From Pegea sp. RAD2-039 (taxonomy: Eukaryota > Chordata > Thaliacea > Salpida > Salpidae): DNA of 64,000 nt. Positions 36,351 to 48,929 of this stretch are shown here, piece after piece. Position numbers and translations under genes: made by a program. The notes beneath the pieces were generated by a model. The model saw nothing but the letters and a program-made list of their open reading frames with translations. It did no database searches and was not told the DNA's origin. The number at the start of each line of letters is the position of its first letter. Position 1 is the first letter of the stretch. Location of the stretch: contig JAQGEQ010000081.1 of the NCBI GenBank assembly GCA_034620365.1, forward strand, positions 62,001 through 126,000, in the 5' to 3' direction.

Positions 36351-37860
36351 CACAATTGTTCATGACAATTGTAATAGTATTAATAATTTGTTTTAGATGC
36401 TTTATTGAACTTTGTTCAAGTATATCGTTGACTGGTAATTTATTAATGGACTTTAATTCATTTGTCAGTAATACGATTATCAGTACAAAAGTAAGCATTT
36501 AAACAGTCTAAAATCAATTTTATAAGAGCTAAGTGCTACTGTCATATCAAATCGTAACTAAAAACATTGTTCGTTCTAAAATAGCTTTACAGATTAGGAA
36601 ATAAAAAAAAGTAAAAAAAAAATACCAACAGCGACAGCTAGTGACTGTTGTTATTAAACTGTTGTGAGAAAATATCCATCATGTAAATCAATAACAATTT
36701 ATTAATAAAAGAAATAAAAAAATCCAAAAATAACAATGTTTTAGTGAACTATCAACAGCAACAGCTCGCAACTGTTAATGCTTAAGAATGTTTGCTTGTA
36801 TTTTGAGAAACAAAATATATTAAATTAAAAAATACTAAAACCAACTCTGTTCGTTTTGCTTTTAACAAACATGTGTAAGGAAAATTATTCATCATAAGCC
36901 CTTAAACTAATTGCTGCTATGTTTTGTTAAATTAAAACGTTTAAAATAGTTTTAGAATCACAGTAGGTGTAAAATTTTGCTAATTTCTTGAATTAAGAAT
37001 TTATAGTTTAAAATATAAACCTACTCAACACAAATCTATGTCTTAGAAAAGTTAGTAATTAAAACAAGCATTGAAATTAACAAAGGGCATTGAGCTCTCT
37101 ACAAAGTATTACTAAAAAACTCAGCTTTATCCGCATAAAATAGAATACAAGAAACTATTTTATGTTTGGACTCATAGGTAAACCCAGGCTCAAGGGCTTG
37201 ATCTCGGGTTAATTTCAGGGTAAATAAAAGTAAGCAAACTTTTTGATTTTTCTGAATAAGAAATTAAATAAAAAAAAAGGTAAATAAAGTGCCAAAAGCG
37301 ACAGCTGGCGGATGTTGTGAGTTAGAAATAATTTGTTCGAATAAAAAGTTAGAAATAATATAAATTAAACAAAGCCAAAGACAAACAACTCGTTTGTATA
37401 AAATTGTTATGTTGACTTATTTCAGTACAATATTTATGGGGTTAATGCAAATGAAAATTGATTTTACTAAAAGCAAAAAATATATGTTTATAATCGTAAT
37501 CTTTCTTTCACTTAATATCAAAATAAAAAATATATTTGATTGATGGTTGAAGAACAAAAATTCATTATTTTTAATTTTTGGATTATAGTTTTTACTAACA
37601 AAAATGAAAAACAATTTTATATCTCATTTATAGTGCATTTGTTGAATTATCTACAAAAGGTACACTTTAAAGGTAAACAATATATTTCGTAAAACTGTTT
37701 TTGTTTCATTTCTAAACAAATAATTGTTTTTAGTAATAGAAATAACTAATCCAAAATTTACGTTTAGAGATATGATCTATTTTGATTGTATAACTTCTTG
37801 AATGAGAAATGAATTGCATAATTCATAGAAAAGAATGTAAAAAGTAACGGTTTTCTCATA
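36351..37860 (+). repeat. Z-family repeats (three cores)
   Basis: Z cores lie at 36,626-36,650 (perfect arms CAACAG and CTGTTG), 36,752-36,776 and 37,291-37,320. Each stands out as GC-richer DNA with the wording 'aacagcgacagct'. The end of this stretch (from about 37,400) matches the end of the window (63,735-64,000). No gene was seen. Confidence 0.65.
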
Positions 37861-38790
37861 ATTTATTAGTAAGTCATTAGTAACAGAAGTTGTTCATGAC
37901 AAACGCAATGATATTATTAATTTGTTTTTGAAACTATATTAAAATAAAAAATCTATATTTTTGAAATGGAATACAATAATGAAATTTAATTTATTTGTCA
38001 ATAATACCATTGTCAATAATACCACAGTCAAAAATCAAATTTTTAAGAGCTAACTTCCAGAGTTCAATAACGAATTTAACTTAAGAAAAGTATTCTGGTT
38101 TTGAAATGATTTTTCAGAATAATTGTTCTGATCGACATTACTTTAGATTTAGTCGTTAATCAAAATGTAAATCATATATTAGTAAAAACTACAACCCAAT
38201 ATTTATAAAATTTTTATATATTCTTAATTATTTAAATTTGTTTAGCATAAATTACAGTGGAATTTATTTTTGATTCAAAATTCATTTCTGGAAAAGAATT
38301 TTTAAACTTTTATATTTATAAAAAATTTGATTATGTATACATAAAATAATTAAATTTGATAAAAGTTCTGTTAAAGCGTTTTTCAACTAAATAAAAAATA
38401 GATTTTATAAGGATAACTAAGAATCTAATAAAATCATAAAATCTGATCTCTTGCTTCATGTATGTTAAAAAATTGAACAAATACAACCACCAGAAAAAAA
38501 TTATTCAGACATTTTTTACACTCACAGTACTTGTTAACCTAATTAGAAACCGGCTTTAACAATAATTGATCATCAACAAAATCAAAAATCTGTAGAATGT
38601 CTGTGTTTTAACTTCAACTGAGTATATCAGTTTCAAAATCTTAGGATCAGGAGAAGAGCTTTCTAAATCCAGTCTATATGAAAAGGAGTTGACCTTTTAA
38701 ATAAGCCAGATTTAGTCTCATATTTGTGGGTTGAAACAGAAAAAAGCAAAGTTCTTAGAAACAAATTTTTAAATATAAGGTTTCGTATTT
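37861..38790 (+). repeat. T repeat, copy 1, ending in a Y module
   Basis: Co-linear with 43,379-44,270: both begin 'gttgttcatgacaaac', contain 'tctgatcgacattactttgg/ag' and end with Y (38,625-38,751). It lacks the tRNA-like insert present in the related S units. Confidence 0.7.
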
Positions 38791-40190
38791 ATCCATCATA
38801 TATTTTAAAATAGATTTATCTTAATTAAAAGTTGAAACAGAGAAAAGTAAGTTGTATAAGAACAAAAGAAAAAATAAGTATTATATGAATTGCAAAATTA
38901 TTTTTCTTGATTTGTTTTGAAATATTTTTATAAAAAGTGCTTTGAATAGTTTTCATTTTATGAGATGTTTTCCAAAGTTTTAATAATATTCTCGTCAACG
39001 CTTTTATTTCAAAATTCTGGTTTTTACAAAAGCTTGAATTAAATATTTAATCAAATAATCAAAGTTTTCAATCATATATTTTTCAACAATGTTTATTTGA
39101 GATATTTTCATTCAACTAAATTATTTTGGCAAAATAAAGAAATGCTGCAACAAATTTTAATACTTAGAAAAAGTTGTTCGTAATATACAAATGTAAATTT
39201 AATTTATGATAAATGGTTAAGCAGTGTAGAACAAATTTTAGAAAAGTTTCTGTAATTTCCCTATAATCATTTAGTTATCTAGTTTGCGTTTTTTTGCAAA
39301 CAGTACTTTTATTTCAATCAATTTTTCAAACAATAAGCATGTTAAAAATTTATTTTTTATTGTTTATAGTAAAAAACTTTATTCCTTAGCAGAAATTCAA
39401 CAAAAACGCCATTATTAAGTTTGTTCTAGGATTTAAGGATTTTATAAAAGATAAAGACTTTTTTTATAGTTGTTAGAGGTTTTAAATAGAGATTACCATT
39501 TTCAATATTATATTTGCATTGAAATTACCTTAGTTTGATAATTAAAAAATATACGCTTGTTCAAAAAAGTTGACAAGTATTAATCAATAACAAACATTTA
39601 TAAATACTTTTTAACGTAAAAGATTAAAACAGCAGCCGTCTTATGACACAGTATCAATTCCTTTTTTTGCTTTTATTGACCATTAAAATATAAGTTTTTC
39701 TGATTGTGCTTAGCAACTTTTTAGAATAAAACTTAATGGTTAGTTTTCTACAAAGATAATCATAGCACAAAAAACATTAAATGAATATAATTTGGTCAAC
39801 AAATTTCCTTTTCAACTTGTCTTCAAATTCCATATTAAATTTTTTACTGGCGAAATTCAAATACATTTTTAACATACAGCGCATTTGCTAAATTATCAAG
39901 AAAAATCAACTTTGAGAAAAATTACAAAGATTCTAAAAATTTATTTTTGGGTTTCATAAACAAAAACTTTCTCTAACAGGAAAAAATATATAGTTGAAAA
40001 TCAAAAAATCTAATTGTTGTCGGTTTTTTCTTAAATAACTTCTTGAATTAGAAAAAGATTTGTGTCTATCATAGAAACTGATCTAAACATTAAAACTTTT
40101 ATTTCCTATTAATTTCTTTATTTTGGTTAGTTTCTGGTCATGTAACAAATGTTATTTACAAAGTATATAATCTAAATCAAACAATAATCC
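38791..40190 (+). repeat. V-W repeat pair
   Basis: The closest relative is 28,195-29,760. Both show the same V-then-W order, suggesting the pair moves or duplicates as one unit of about 1.4 kb. Confidence 0.7.
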
Positions 40191-42845
40191 GTATAGTTTG
40201 TGGTTGTCAACAAAAATAAGTTTTAAATTATATATGGAAATTTTCTAAGGACATTACATGTAATATAATTTCGAAATAATACTTTCTAAAATTAAATTAA
40301 ACAATTTTATAAAGTTTATCTTTTAAAACACAATACCTTTACGATTTTAGTTTGGCTCAAATATAGCTAGAAAGCAAATTACAAACTATATGAAGAAACT
40401 TACATTTACCGTTTTTCCAATAAATGAAAAAAATGAGGTGAATATACTGGAGTTAATTTAACTTTAACAAAAAATAACTACATTAAAAATAATATAAACA
40501 TTTGCAACTATCCCAAGTATTAGGAGTAAAAATTAGTTTTCTTAGTTTGACTATTTTTTAAATAATGTTATTTGAAAGTATTATTATCTTTAACAAACAA
40601 CAATCAGTGGATGAACATAACTGAAATTTCTCTGCTACAATTTCTTTTTAATGTTTCTTACGAAAATTTTCTAACAAAAGAAAGTAGAATAATAAGTAAA
40701 TGTTGTAGCACTTCAGAACAACGACAGCAAATATATTTAAATTAGTCATAATTATCTAAACCGAGATATAAATTTCATTTCAGTAAAAAATCTTTTCTAA
40801 TGCTTCACTAGCATCAATGTTATTTACCGTAAAATCACCCATAAGAAGAAACGGGCTCCAAATATAGAAACTGTCTGGATACTTGTATTTATGCAGATTT
40901 CGTCAAATATCAAAGCTTATATATAAAGTGGTGTCATCTTAATCTTATGTAATCTTATGTTTGTAGTGCTCAAAAAAGTAGCTTAAAGATTTTATTAAGT
41001 AATTTTTAAATGACAATAAGAAAACTTTTCAAAGCATTTTCAATAATGACACTGATAAAAACATTTCTTATATATTTCTATGTATTTGATGTTTATATTG
41101 TTCAAATTGTATAATTAGCAAACTTTATTTATTAAATTAATATTCTAATAAGTTTACACTTTCAGTAAATTATGTTGAAAATATTTTCTATTTCTCGCAG
41201 TTCAGAAAAAATATTCCGTAAAAAATATTAGAGTAAAAACAAAATAATATGATATTTTATAATATAGATCCTTAACAACTTCAAGTGTTTTTTAGCTTGA
41301 TATGTTCACTTGTGAAATTACTTTCATTAGAAAAACAGTTTAAATATATCATAAGTTGAAACTTGTTCAACCTCAAAATAATAGAAACAAATTAAATCAT
41401 AACACCCAAATATCTGGTAAAATTTCGTTATACTCATATTATATATTATTGCATTTTAATCTAGGGTTAGTGAGTTGAAATTTTAAAATGTTTATTTTCT
41501 GCAAAATTAGGTAAATCTGTAATTTTTGAAATTATGCAATTTTTACTTGATTTTACTATTCTGAAATTCCATATTTTTCTTACTAAAGTCTTACTAATTT
41601 TTATGTTTCAGTTGAATTGTGAAAGTTTTAAAACTATTCTATAAATTAAACTTGTTATTAAAGCAACTTATTTAAAAGAACTGTCTTGTTTGTTTTCTAA
41701 TTCAATTTTTTTATAGAACTTAACCTCGACAATTAATAACTTTCATTTTTAAGAAAAACAACTTTTCTATGTAAAAAATTATGTATGTTTAAAATTATCC
41801 TCAGCAAAAATGTCTTTAAAAAATGCATCAAAGTTTAAATGATTTTGAAATTTAAGGGAAACAAAAAACGTGAAAAACAATAAAATATATAAATAAATTC
41901 TATCTGCATTTTCTTTTCTAAGTCGATTTGTTAATAGTAAATAGAGATTAAGATCTAGAAAAAATTAATCTATTAGCGTTTGTTTTAGATTATAGGTAGC
42001 TTATTTAATATTGTGAAGCATACAAATTCGTAATTTTTCGATTTTACTTTTTTTTTAAATAAATAAAAATAAATAAGTTTAAAATAAATACATAATTAAT
42101 TTGAAGTTAGTGAGTATAAATGTTTTAAAATTTGAAATATTAGTAAATATATTATTAGAAAACATTTCAAATTAAATTATTTTTTGATATGTTTACGTAA
42201 TCTACTTTTTACAGACTTTACCTAATTTAGTTTTAACAATAACAAATTATATAACAACTAAACTTTATATAAATAAGAATGAATTTACTTTCTAAAAACC
42301 CTTCAAAATTATTATTTGTATTTTGATTTTATAATAAATTTTTCTATGAAATATTTATAAAATAATTAAAACTTTATCAGTTTTATCCAAAAACTTTTTG
42401 AAATATATTTTGTAATCAAATATACTTTAAAGTAAATTGCAATTTCCATGAAAGAAAATAATACTTTTTTTAGTTAGTCAATAAAAACAAGAAGTTATTA
42501 CTAGATTTATTTAATTTAAATAAAATGTAATAAATAATTAATACTTTAAAGATAATAAAAAGGTTTACAGCTATCAATAAAGTATTTCTAAAAATTAAAA
42601 TATTTTTCTTAGTTTGAAAAATTATCTTTCCTTATTATATTTAGCTAACTGTGCTAAAACGGGGAAAAAGCAAAATGATAAATTAAAAATGGACATTAGA
42701 TTTAAAAAGAAAAACTGGATTTAAAATTTGTTAAGGAATTGACGAATTAAAATTCTAAAATTTTAATTAAAAACTGTTTACTCTTATGCATAAATTACAG
42801 CAAGGACGTCATTATGCAGTTTTTTACTGATTTTTTAAAAATTAT
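40191..42845 (+). repeat. recent copy of a D-X unit
   Basis: About 40,580-42,845 is nearly identical by eye to about 17,160-19,435, including rare shared variants such as the duplicated 'taatcttatgt' and 'cacccataag'. This is the youngest duplication visible in the window. It breaks off sharply at 'aaaattattaa', where unrelated sequence begins. Confidence 0.85.
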
Positions 42846-43378
42846 TAACGTGGTGTTAACAAATAGAAATAAAAATTTTATACATAAATCATTATTATAT
42901 CAAAGAAAGCTGTTGAAGAACTTTTATTGGTTTATATTTTTTAATTTTTAAAGAATATACTTTGTGTTTTACATTAAAACAACTACGTATAAATTGCTTA
43001 AAACATTTTACTTTTTAAAAATCATTCAAAAGGTTTATGTACTAAGACTATATTCTTAAAACGTAAAAATGCACTTTTTGGAATTGTTATTATATACCTT
43101 CAGGAATATTATTAATTTATTTTCTTAAACTCTATCAACGTTTTTTATTATCAGTTCTATAAATAAAGCTGTATATTCAGCTTATACAATTATTAATTGA
43201 AATTATATATAAATAGTAAGGTTGTGTTCTATTATTATTTATTTACCAATTTTATTTTCATTAAATATTATTATCATTTTTATTATTATTATCATGATTT
43301 TTACAGGTGAAATCTTAAACAATAAGAAATATCTTGAAAAGCAACAATCCAAAATTTTTAATCTACTAATGATGCAAA
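42846..43378. other. single-copy block inside repeats
   Basis: About 530 bp matching nothing else in the window, between the truncated X unit and a T repeat. It includes a small perfect hairpin AGCTG-tatatt-CAGCT near 43,168-43,183 and ATT-rich simple sequence near 43,250. The open frame 43,222-43,422 straddles its edge and is low complexity. Confidence 0.5.
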
Positions 43379-44270
43379 CGTTGTTCATGACAAACACAAT
43401 GATATTATTAATTTGTTTTTAATACTTTATTAAATTACAAATCTGTATTTTTGAATTTAAACACATTAATAAGATTTAATGTTATTTGTCAGTAATACCA
43501 ATGTTAGTTAAACAGTCAAAAATCAAATCTAAGAGCTAAGTGCCACAGTTTAATAACGAATCGTACTTAAGAAAAATATTCTGATGTTGAAATGATTTTT
43601 CAGAATAATTGTTCTGATCGACATTACTTTGGATTTAGCTGTTAATCAAAATGTAAATCATATTTAAATAGAATCTTAAACACAATATTTATAAAATTTT
43701 TATATATTCCGCAATATTTAGATTTATTTAGCATAAATTAGAGCGGAATTTATTTTTGATTCAAAATTCATTTCTACAAAAGAATTTTTAAACTTTTGTT
43801 TTTAGTAAACATTAGATTGTGTATAAATATAGATAAAATAAGTGAATTTGATTAAAAATTCTGTTAAATCATTTTTCTACTAAAAAACAATATCTTTTTT
43901 AAGGATCACAAAGATTCTAATAATATCATAAAATCTGATCTCTTGCTACATGTATGTTAAAAAGATGAACAAATAACTACCAAAAAAAAATTTTCAAATT
44001 TTTTATACACTCACAGTACTTGTTAACCTAATTAGAAACCGGCTTTAACAATAATTGATCATTAACAAAATCAAAAAACTGTAGAATGTCTGTGTTTTTA
44101 AATTCAACTGAATATATCAGTTTCAAAATGTTAGAAAAAAGACAAGAACCTTGTAAGACTTTTATATATGAAAGATATTGACCTTATAAATAAGCCAGAT
44201 TTAGTCTCATATTTGTGGGTTGAAACAGAAAAAAGTAAAGTTCTTGAAAACAAATTTTTAGAAATGAAGT
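43379..44270 (+). repeat. T repeat, copy 2, ending in a Y module
   Basis: Relative of 37,861-38,790, offset by about 5.5 kb. Its Y module (44,105-44,240) keeps an intact TATAAATA-like box. Confidence 0.7.
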
Positions 44271-45509
44271 TCCTTATTTATTCATTATATATTTTAAAAT
44301 AGAATTATCTTAATTTTAAGTTGAAACAGAGAAAAGTAGATTTCATGATAACAAAAGACAAAGATAAGTTTTATATAAGTGACAGCAATATTTTTCTTGA
44401 TTTGATTTGAATTATTTTCACTAAGAGTGCTTTGTACAGCTGTGAACTGCAATGCAATCCTAAATACATTCCAATGGTTTTTAAACGAGATTAGGATTTT
44501 TTGATTTTAGTTTCATTATAATTAATTTATTTTGATAATTTAATAAATATACAAAATAATACACGTATAGTAATCAATAACTAAAATTTATGTAAACTTT
44601 TTGATTTAACAATTTAATACAAGATCATTCTAATAGCATATTATTTAACTTTTCTTTTGCTTTTTTTAATATTAAAATATAAATTATATCTGATTAATGC
44701 TTAGCGAGATTTTGAAATAAAATTTTTTGGTTAATTTTCTAGATAGAAAATAATAGCACTACAAAATATGAAATTAATTTTTTTTGACAATTTTCTAATT
44801 CAAGTTGTTATCAATTTATAGATTATTTTTCTACTAGCTAAAATCCAATAAGTTTGCAACAACATGCGCATTTGTTAAATTATCAACAAAAGTAAACTTT
44901 GAAGGTAAATTATAAAGATTCTAAAACTTTTTGTTGAATTTCTTAAACAAAAGATTTTTTCTAAGGAGGAAAAAAAACATAGTTGAAAACTAAAAGCTAT
45001 AACTGTTGTTTGTTTTGACTTTTATAGCTTTTTGAATAAGAAAATGATTTGTTCATCATGGAAACTGATCTAAAAAATAAGCGTTTGCTTCGTATTGATT
45101 AGTTATGTTTAAATCAAGAACAAACTTGACGCAAAGAAATATGTTTTGAAATGATTTTTCAGTTTAAGAAGTCAAATGAAAAATAAAAAAACTAACGTAA
45201 GGTTGACAGCGACAACTAGCGACTGTTCAAGTTTACAAATAATTCGACAAAAGTTTTTAAAACTAAATATATTAAACTAATATAACAAACAAACAACTCG
45301 TTTTGTTTTCTTATTAATAAAAATTTGAATAGAAAGTTGAATCAACTTAGGCTACTAAATTATTTGCTGCTATGATCTATTAAATTCAAACCATTAAAAT
45401 AATTTTCCGCAGGCAATAGCTGTAAAATTTTACTAATTTCTTAAGTAATTTTTGTTAAATTTAAAATGTACTCTTACTCAGCAAAAGTATTATAATTTTA
45501 TAATAATTT
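44271..45509 (+). repeat. diverged W repeat and a Z core
   Basis: 44,500-45,100 follows W with many differences. A Z core lies at 45,203-45,228 with 'gttgacagcgacaactagc', closest to the inverted copy at 33,821-33,848. Confidence 0.6.
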
Positions 45510-47690
45510 TTATAATATAACTTTTTTAAATACTTTATTCAAATTTGTTCAAGTATATCTTTGACTTGTAATTCATTATTTAGATATAATTTATCTGTCA
45601 GTAATACGATTGTCAGCTACAAAAGTAAGCAGTTAAACAGTCTAAACTCGATTCTATAAGAGCTAAGTGCCGCAGTTTAATATCGAATGGTAGTTAATAA
45701 AAATACCATTGTTTTAAAATAGTTTTTCACAATGAGAAATAAAGTACGAACAGCGACAAATAGCAGTTATTGTGTTTTACAAATATTTTGTTGGATTTTT
45801 AAGTAACAAAAACAATTAAACTAAACCAAAAACAAACAACTCGCTTTGTTTTAATATCACCGAACAATTGTATAGAAAATCAAATCTGCCCTTAAATTAT
45901 TTGCTGATATTTAATGTTAATTTAAAGCGATTAAATTAATTTTTCAAACGTAGTAGACGTAAACTTTTGCCAATTTCTTCAATAGTTCTTTTTAAATTCA
46001 AAATACACACTTAGTCAGCAAAATTTTTATTTTAGAAAAGTTAGTAAGTAAAAAAAGTTGAGATTAGCCAAGGGCTTTGAGCTCTGAAAAATCTATTTAT
46101 AGCGATCTCAAGGTTTTACCAGCTTACACCACAAATAGTAGATTATAAAAAGCTTTTAAATAGCTATAAACTGAGTGAAGTAGAATGAGTGCATCGGTCC
46201 AATTCAAATGGTGTGCTTAATATCTATTTAATTTGAAGTTGAATGAATTTCAACAAACTGTAATCAATATTTCCGATTAGTGTATCAACTACTGCTGTTT
46301 ATCTTGCACATGGCGTCCTCATATAATATACAAACGCAAGATATAGGTTTATTATCATTCTTAAAAGAAATTAGATCATATTTGACTTTTTAAATCTTAG
46401 ATTGACTCTCTATAGGATGTTTCTAACCAGATAGTCGATTTTGGTATAGTAAATATAAATTAAGATCTGTAAAAAGAATTAACTTATTAGCGTTTGTTTT
46501 TGATTATTAGCAGCTTATTTAGCTGTTTTGAAATTTGTATTATTAGTAAATATATTATTAGATAATAGTTTAAATGAAATTGCTTGTTTCTAAGTTTAAA
46601 AGGGTTATCATTTAAGTTTAATTTTTCATGACTCTATCTACTTTTTTTCAGAATTTACTTAGACTTACTGTTAATTATAACCATTTGTATGACTATTAAT
46701 TTTTTATTATTAGAAATTTACTTTTTTATTACAAATTCATCAAAATTACTAGTTGTAATTTAATTGTCTAAAAAGTATTCATAAAATAATCAAAACGTTC
46801 TCATTTTTTCTATCAAATGAGCTTAGTTTATAATTTATAAGAATTTATTTGTTATTATGTTTGTTGTGATCAACATTACTTAGACGTAGTCGTTAATCAA
46901 TAAGAAAGTCATTTTTAAATGCAAACTTCAACCCAATTTTTATTAAATGTTTCAATATTCTGCATTATCTAAATTTAATTAGCATAAATTAGAGCGGAAT
47001 TTAATTATGATTCAAAATTCATTTGTTGAAAAGATTTTTAAACTTTTATTTGTAGAAAAAAATAAGATTTTGTAAACATAACTAATTATACCTCGGTGGG
47101 AATCAAACCCACTCTGCAGCGTGGTAGGCAAGAAATCTACCACTGAACCACAAATGCTGTCGAATGACAAAACTTTTTAATAGTACAAAATATATCAGAA
47201 CTTTGTGACTAACCAAACAAATCAAGCAAAAAAACTTGTTAAAATTTTAGAATTGTCATAACTTGTATTTTTTATCTGTCATAGAACTATTTATTTCAGT
47301 TTGTTAATTAATCGCTAATTTAATACCTTGATAACTTTAAAATCTGATTTCTTATAATTCAAAGAAAAGTCAAAGATTGAAAAATTGTTTTTCGAGCGTT
47401 GTATCGAAAGCATTTTCCTAAAATTCTTTTAAAAATTCAAGAACAGCATTTTTTTTATGTTTTATGTAAGTTGAAAAAATAAACAAAACAACTAGCGAAA
47501 GAAAGACAATTTAGAAAGACAAGCACCAGACAACAAGTACAAAAAGACAATTCCTTCACTTTCACCAATTACTAATCTCGTTAGAAGCGACTTTATTGAT
47601 AATTAATTATCAACAAAACCAAAAACCTGTTGAATAGATAGCTTTTAATTTAACTGAAATTATCAGCTTTTAAAAAATAATAGAACATCA
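45510..47690 (+). repeat. S unit, copy 1 (2.2 kb, carries tRNA-like relic)
   Basis: Co-linear with 48,930-51,120 at an offset of about 3.42 kb. It includes a Z core (45,747-45,774), a 'gccaagggctttgagctctgaaa' landmark, a 'cttgcacatggcgtcctcatat' landmark and the tRNA-Gly-like relic. No gene was seen. Confidence 0.8.
47090..47157 (-). pseudogene. tRNA-Gly-like relic, copy 1
   Basis: On the minus strand the sequence starts GCATTTGTGGTTCAGTGG, like eukaryotic tRNA-Gly, with an intact A box (TGGTTCAGTGG). It has a near-intact B box (GGTTTGATTCC) in a T arm with a perfect 5-bp stem, GTGGG/CCCAC. The anticodon-loop position reads ACC (loop CTACCAC). The 3' acceptor strand does not pair with GCATTTG and the anticodon stem is poor, so it is not a working tRNA. 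It may be a tRNA pseudogene or the head of a tRNA-derived SINE. Confidence 0.72.
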
Positions 47691-48929
47691 AGGTTTCTAC
47701 ATCTAAGGTTTCTAAGTTAAAATTTTAAAATGTTTACTTTCTGCAAATTTTGGTAAATTTTCAAAATTATGCAATTTTTTCTTGATTTTATTATTAAAAA
47801 ATTCCTTATTTTCTTACTACAGTCTTACTAATTTTATGTTTTATTTGCAATATGAAATTAAAAAATAAAATTTCTATAAATTTAACTTATTATAAAAGCA
47901 ACTAACTTTGTATATTTAATCATATCATAGTCTAAAAAAACAAAATATCAAAAAAATATGTTGCCTAAATAGAAATAACTATTTTAAGCAATACAGAAAT
48001 TACAATACATGACAAAATTCTCCTTCTAAGTAGTGTGTATATTGAAAAAATAAATAAAAACAACTACCAAAAGAAAGACAACCCAAAAAGACAAGCGCTA
48101 GACAACAACAATGTTTATGTTTAAAAGTAATTTTATCAAAAATGTCATATACAATTGCATATAAGTTTAAATAAATTTGAATTTTAAAGAAAATAAATAC
48201 ATGGTAAACAATAAAATAAAAAAATAAATAATAACTACAGTCTCTACATCTTCTTAAAAATATTTTACAAACTAAATTATTATCAACTTCATTTCAATTA
48301 TTATTAGACTTTGTATAAATTTATTATTTTTATAGACAACTGAATATATCAGTCTCAAAATTTGAAACCGAAGATGGGAAACTTAAATAATCCTGTCAAC
48401 TGGTAAAGCTAACCTTATTAATAAGGCTGTTTTAGTCCCAAATTTGTGGGTTGAAAATGAAAAAGTAAAAGTCATGAAAACCAACATTAAAAATAATATG
48501 TTTTATTTATTTGTTTGATTTTTTAATAATGAATTAAAGTTTTTGATTTTATTTAAAAAACAAAGAAACCACAATCTTTAGCATTTGTGTATGTAAAAAA
48601 ATATTAATTTGCAATACTAAAGTTTCAAAAGAATGTATTTGTAAAAGAGAAGTAAATGTAAAGAAAAACTTTTTGTTCTTAATAGATTTAAAATTAGATG
48701 AGAAGTAGTAAATTCTATTTTAACGAGATAATTTAATGGGTAAGCCCATTATAGATCGCATTGGATGCAGCTAGTATAGCTAGTATAGCAATATTTATCT
48801 TACAGTTCACCGTAAAAAAGGACGGGTTGCAAAATAAAAAGAACAACACAAACTAGAATGTGCATTCAATTTTGATGCATCTATAAATTGTTTATTACAG
48901 AAGTTGTTTTTCAAAAGTGTAATAATATC
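47691..48929 (+). repeat. X fragment, Y module and partial B/D core
   Basis: 47,700-47,910 is a piece of X, 47,930-48,480 follows the segment before and through Y (48,337-48,470), and a diverged core lies at about 48,790-48,830. It separates the two S units. Confidence 0.65.
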
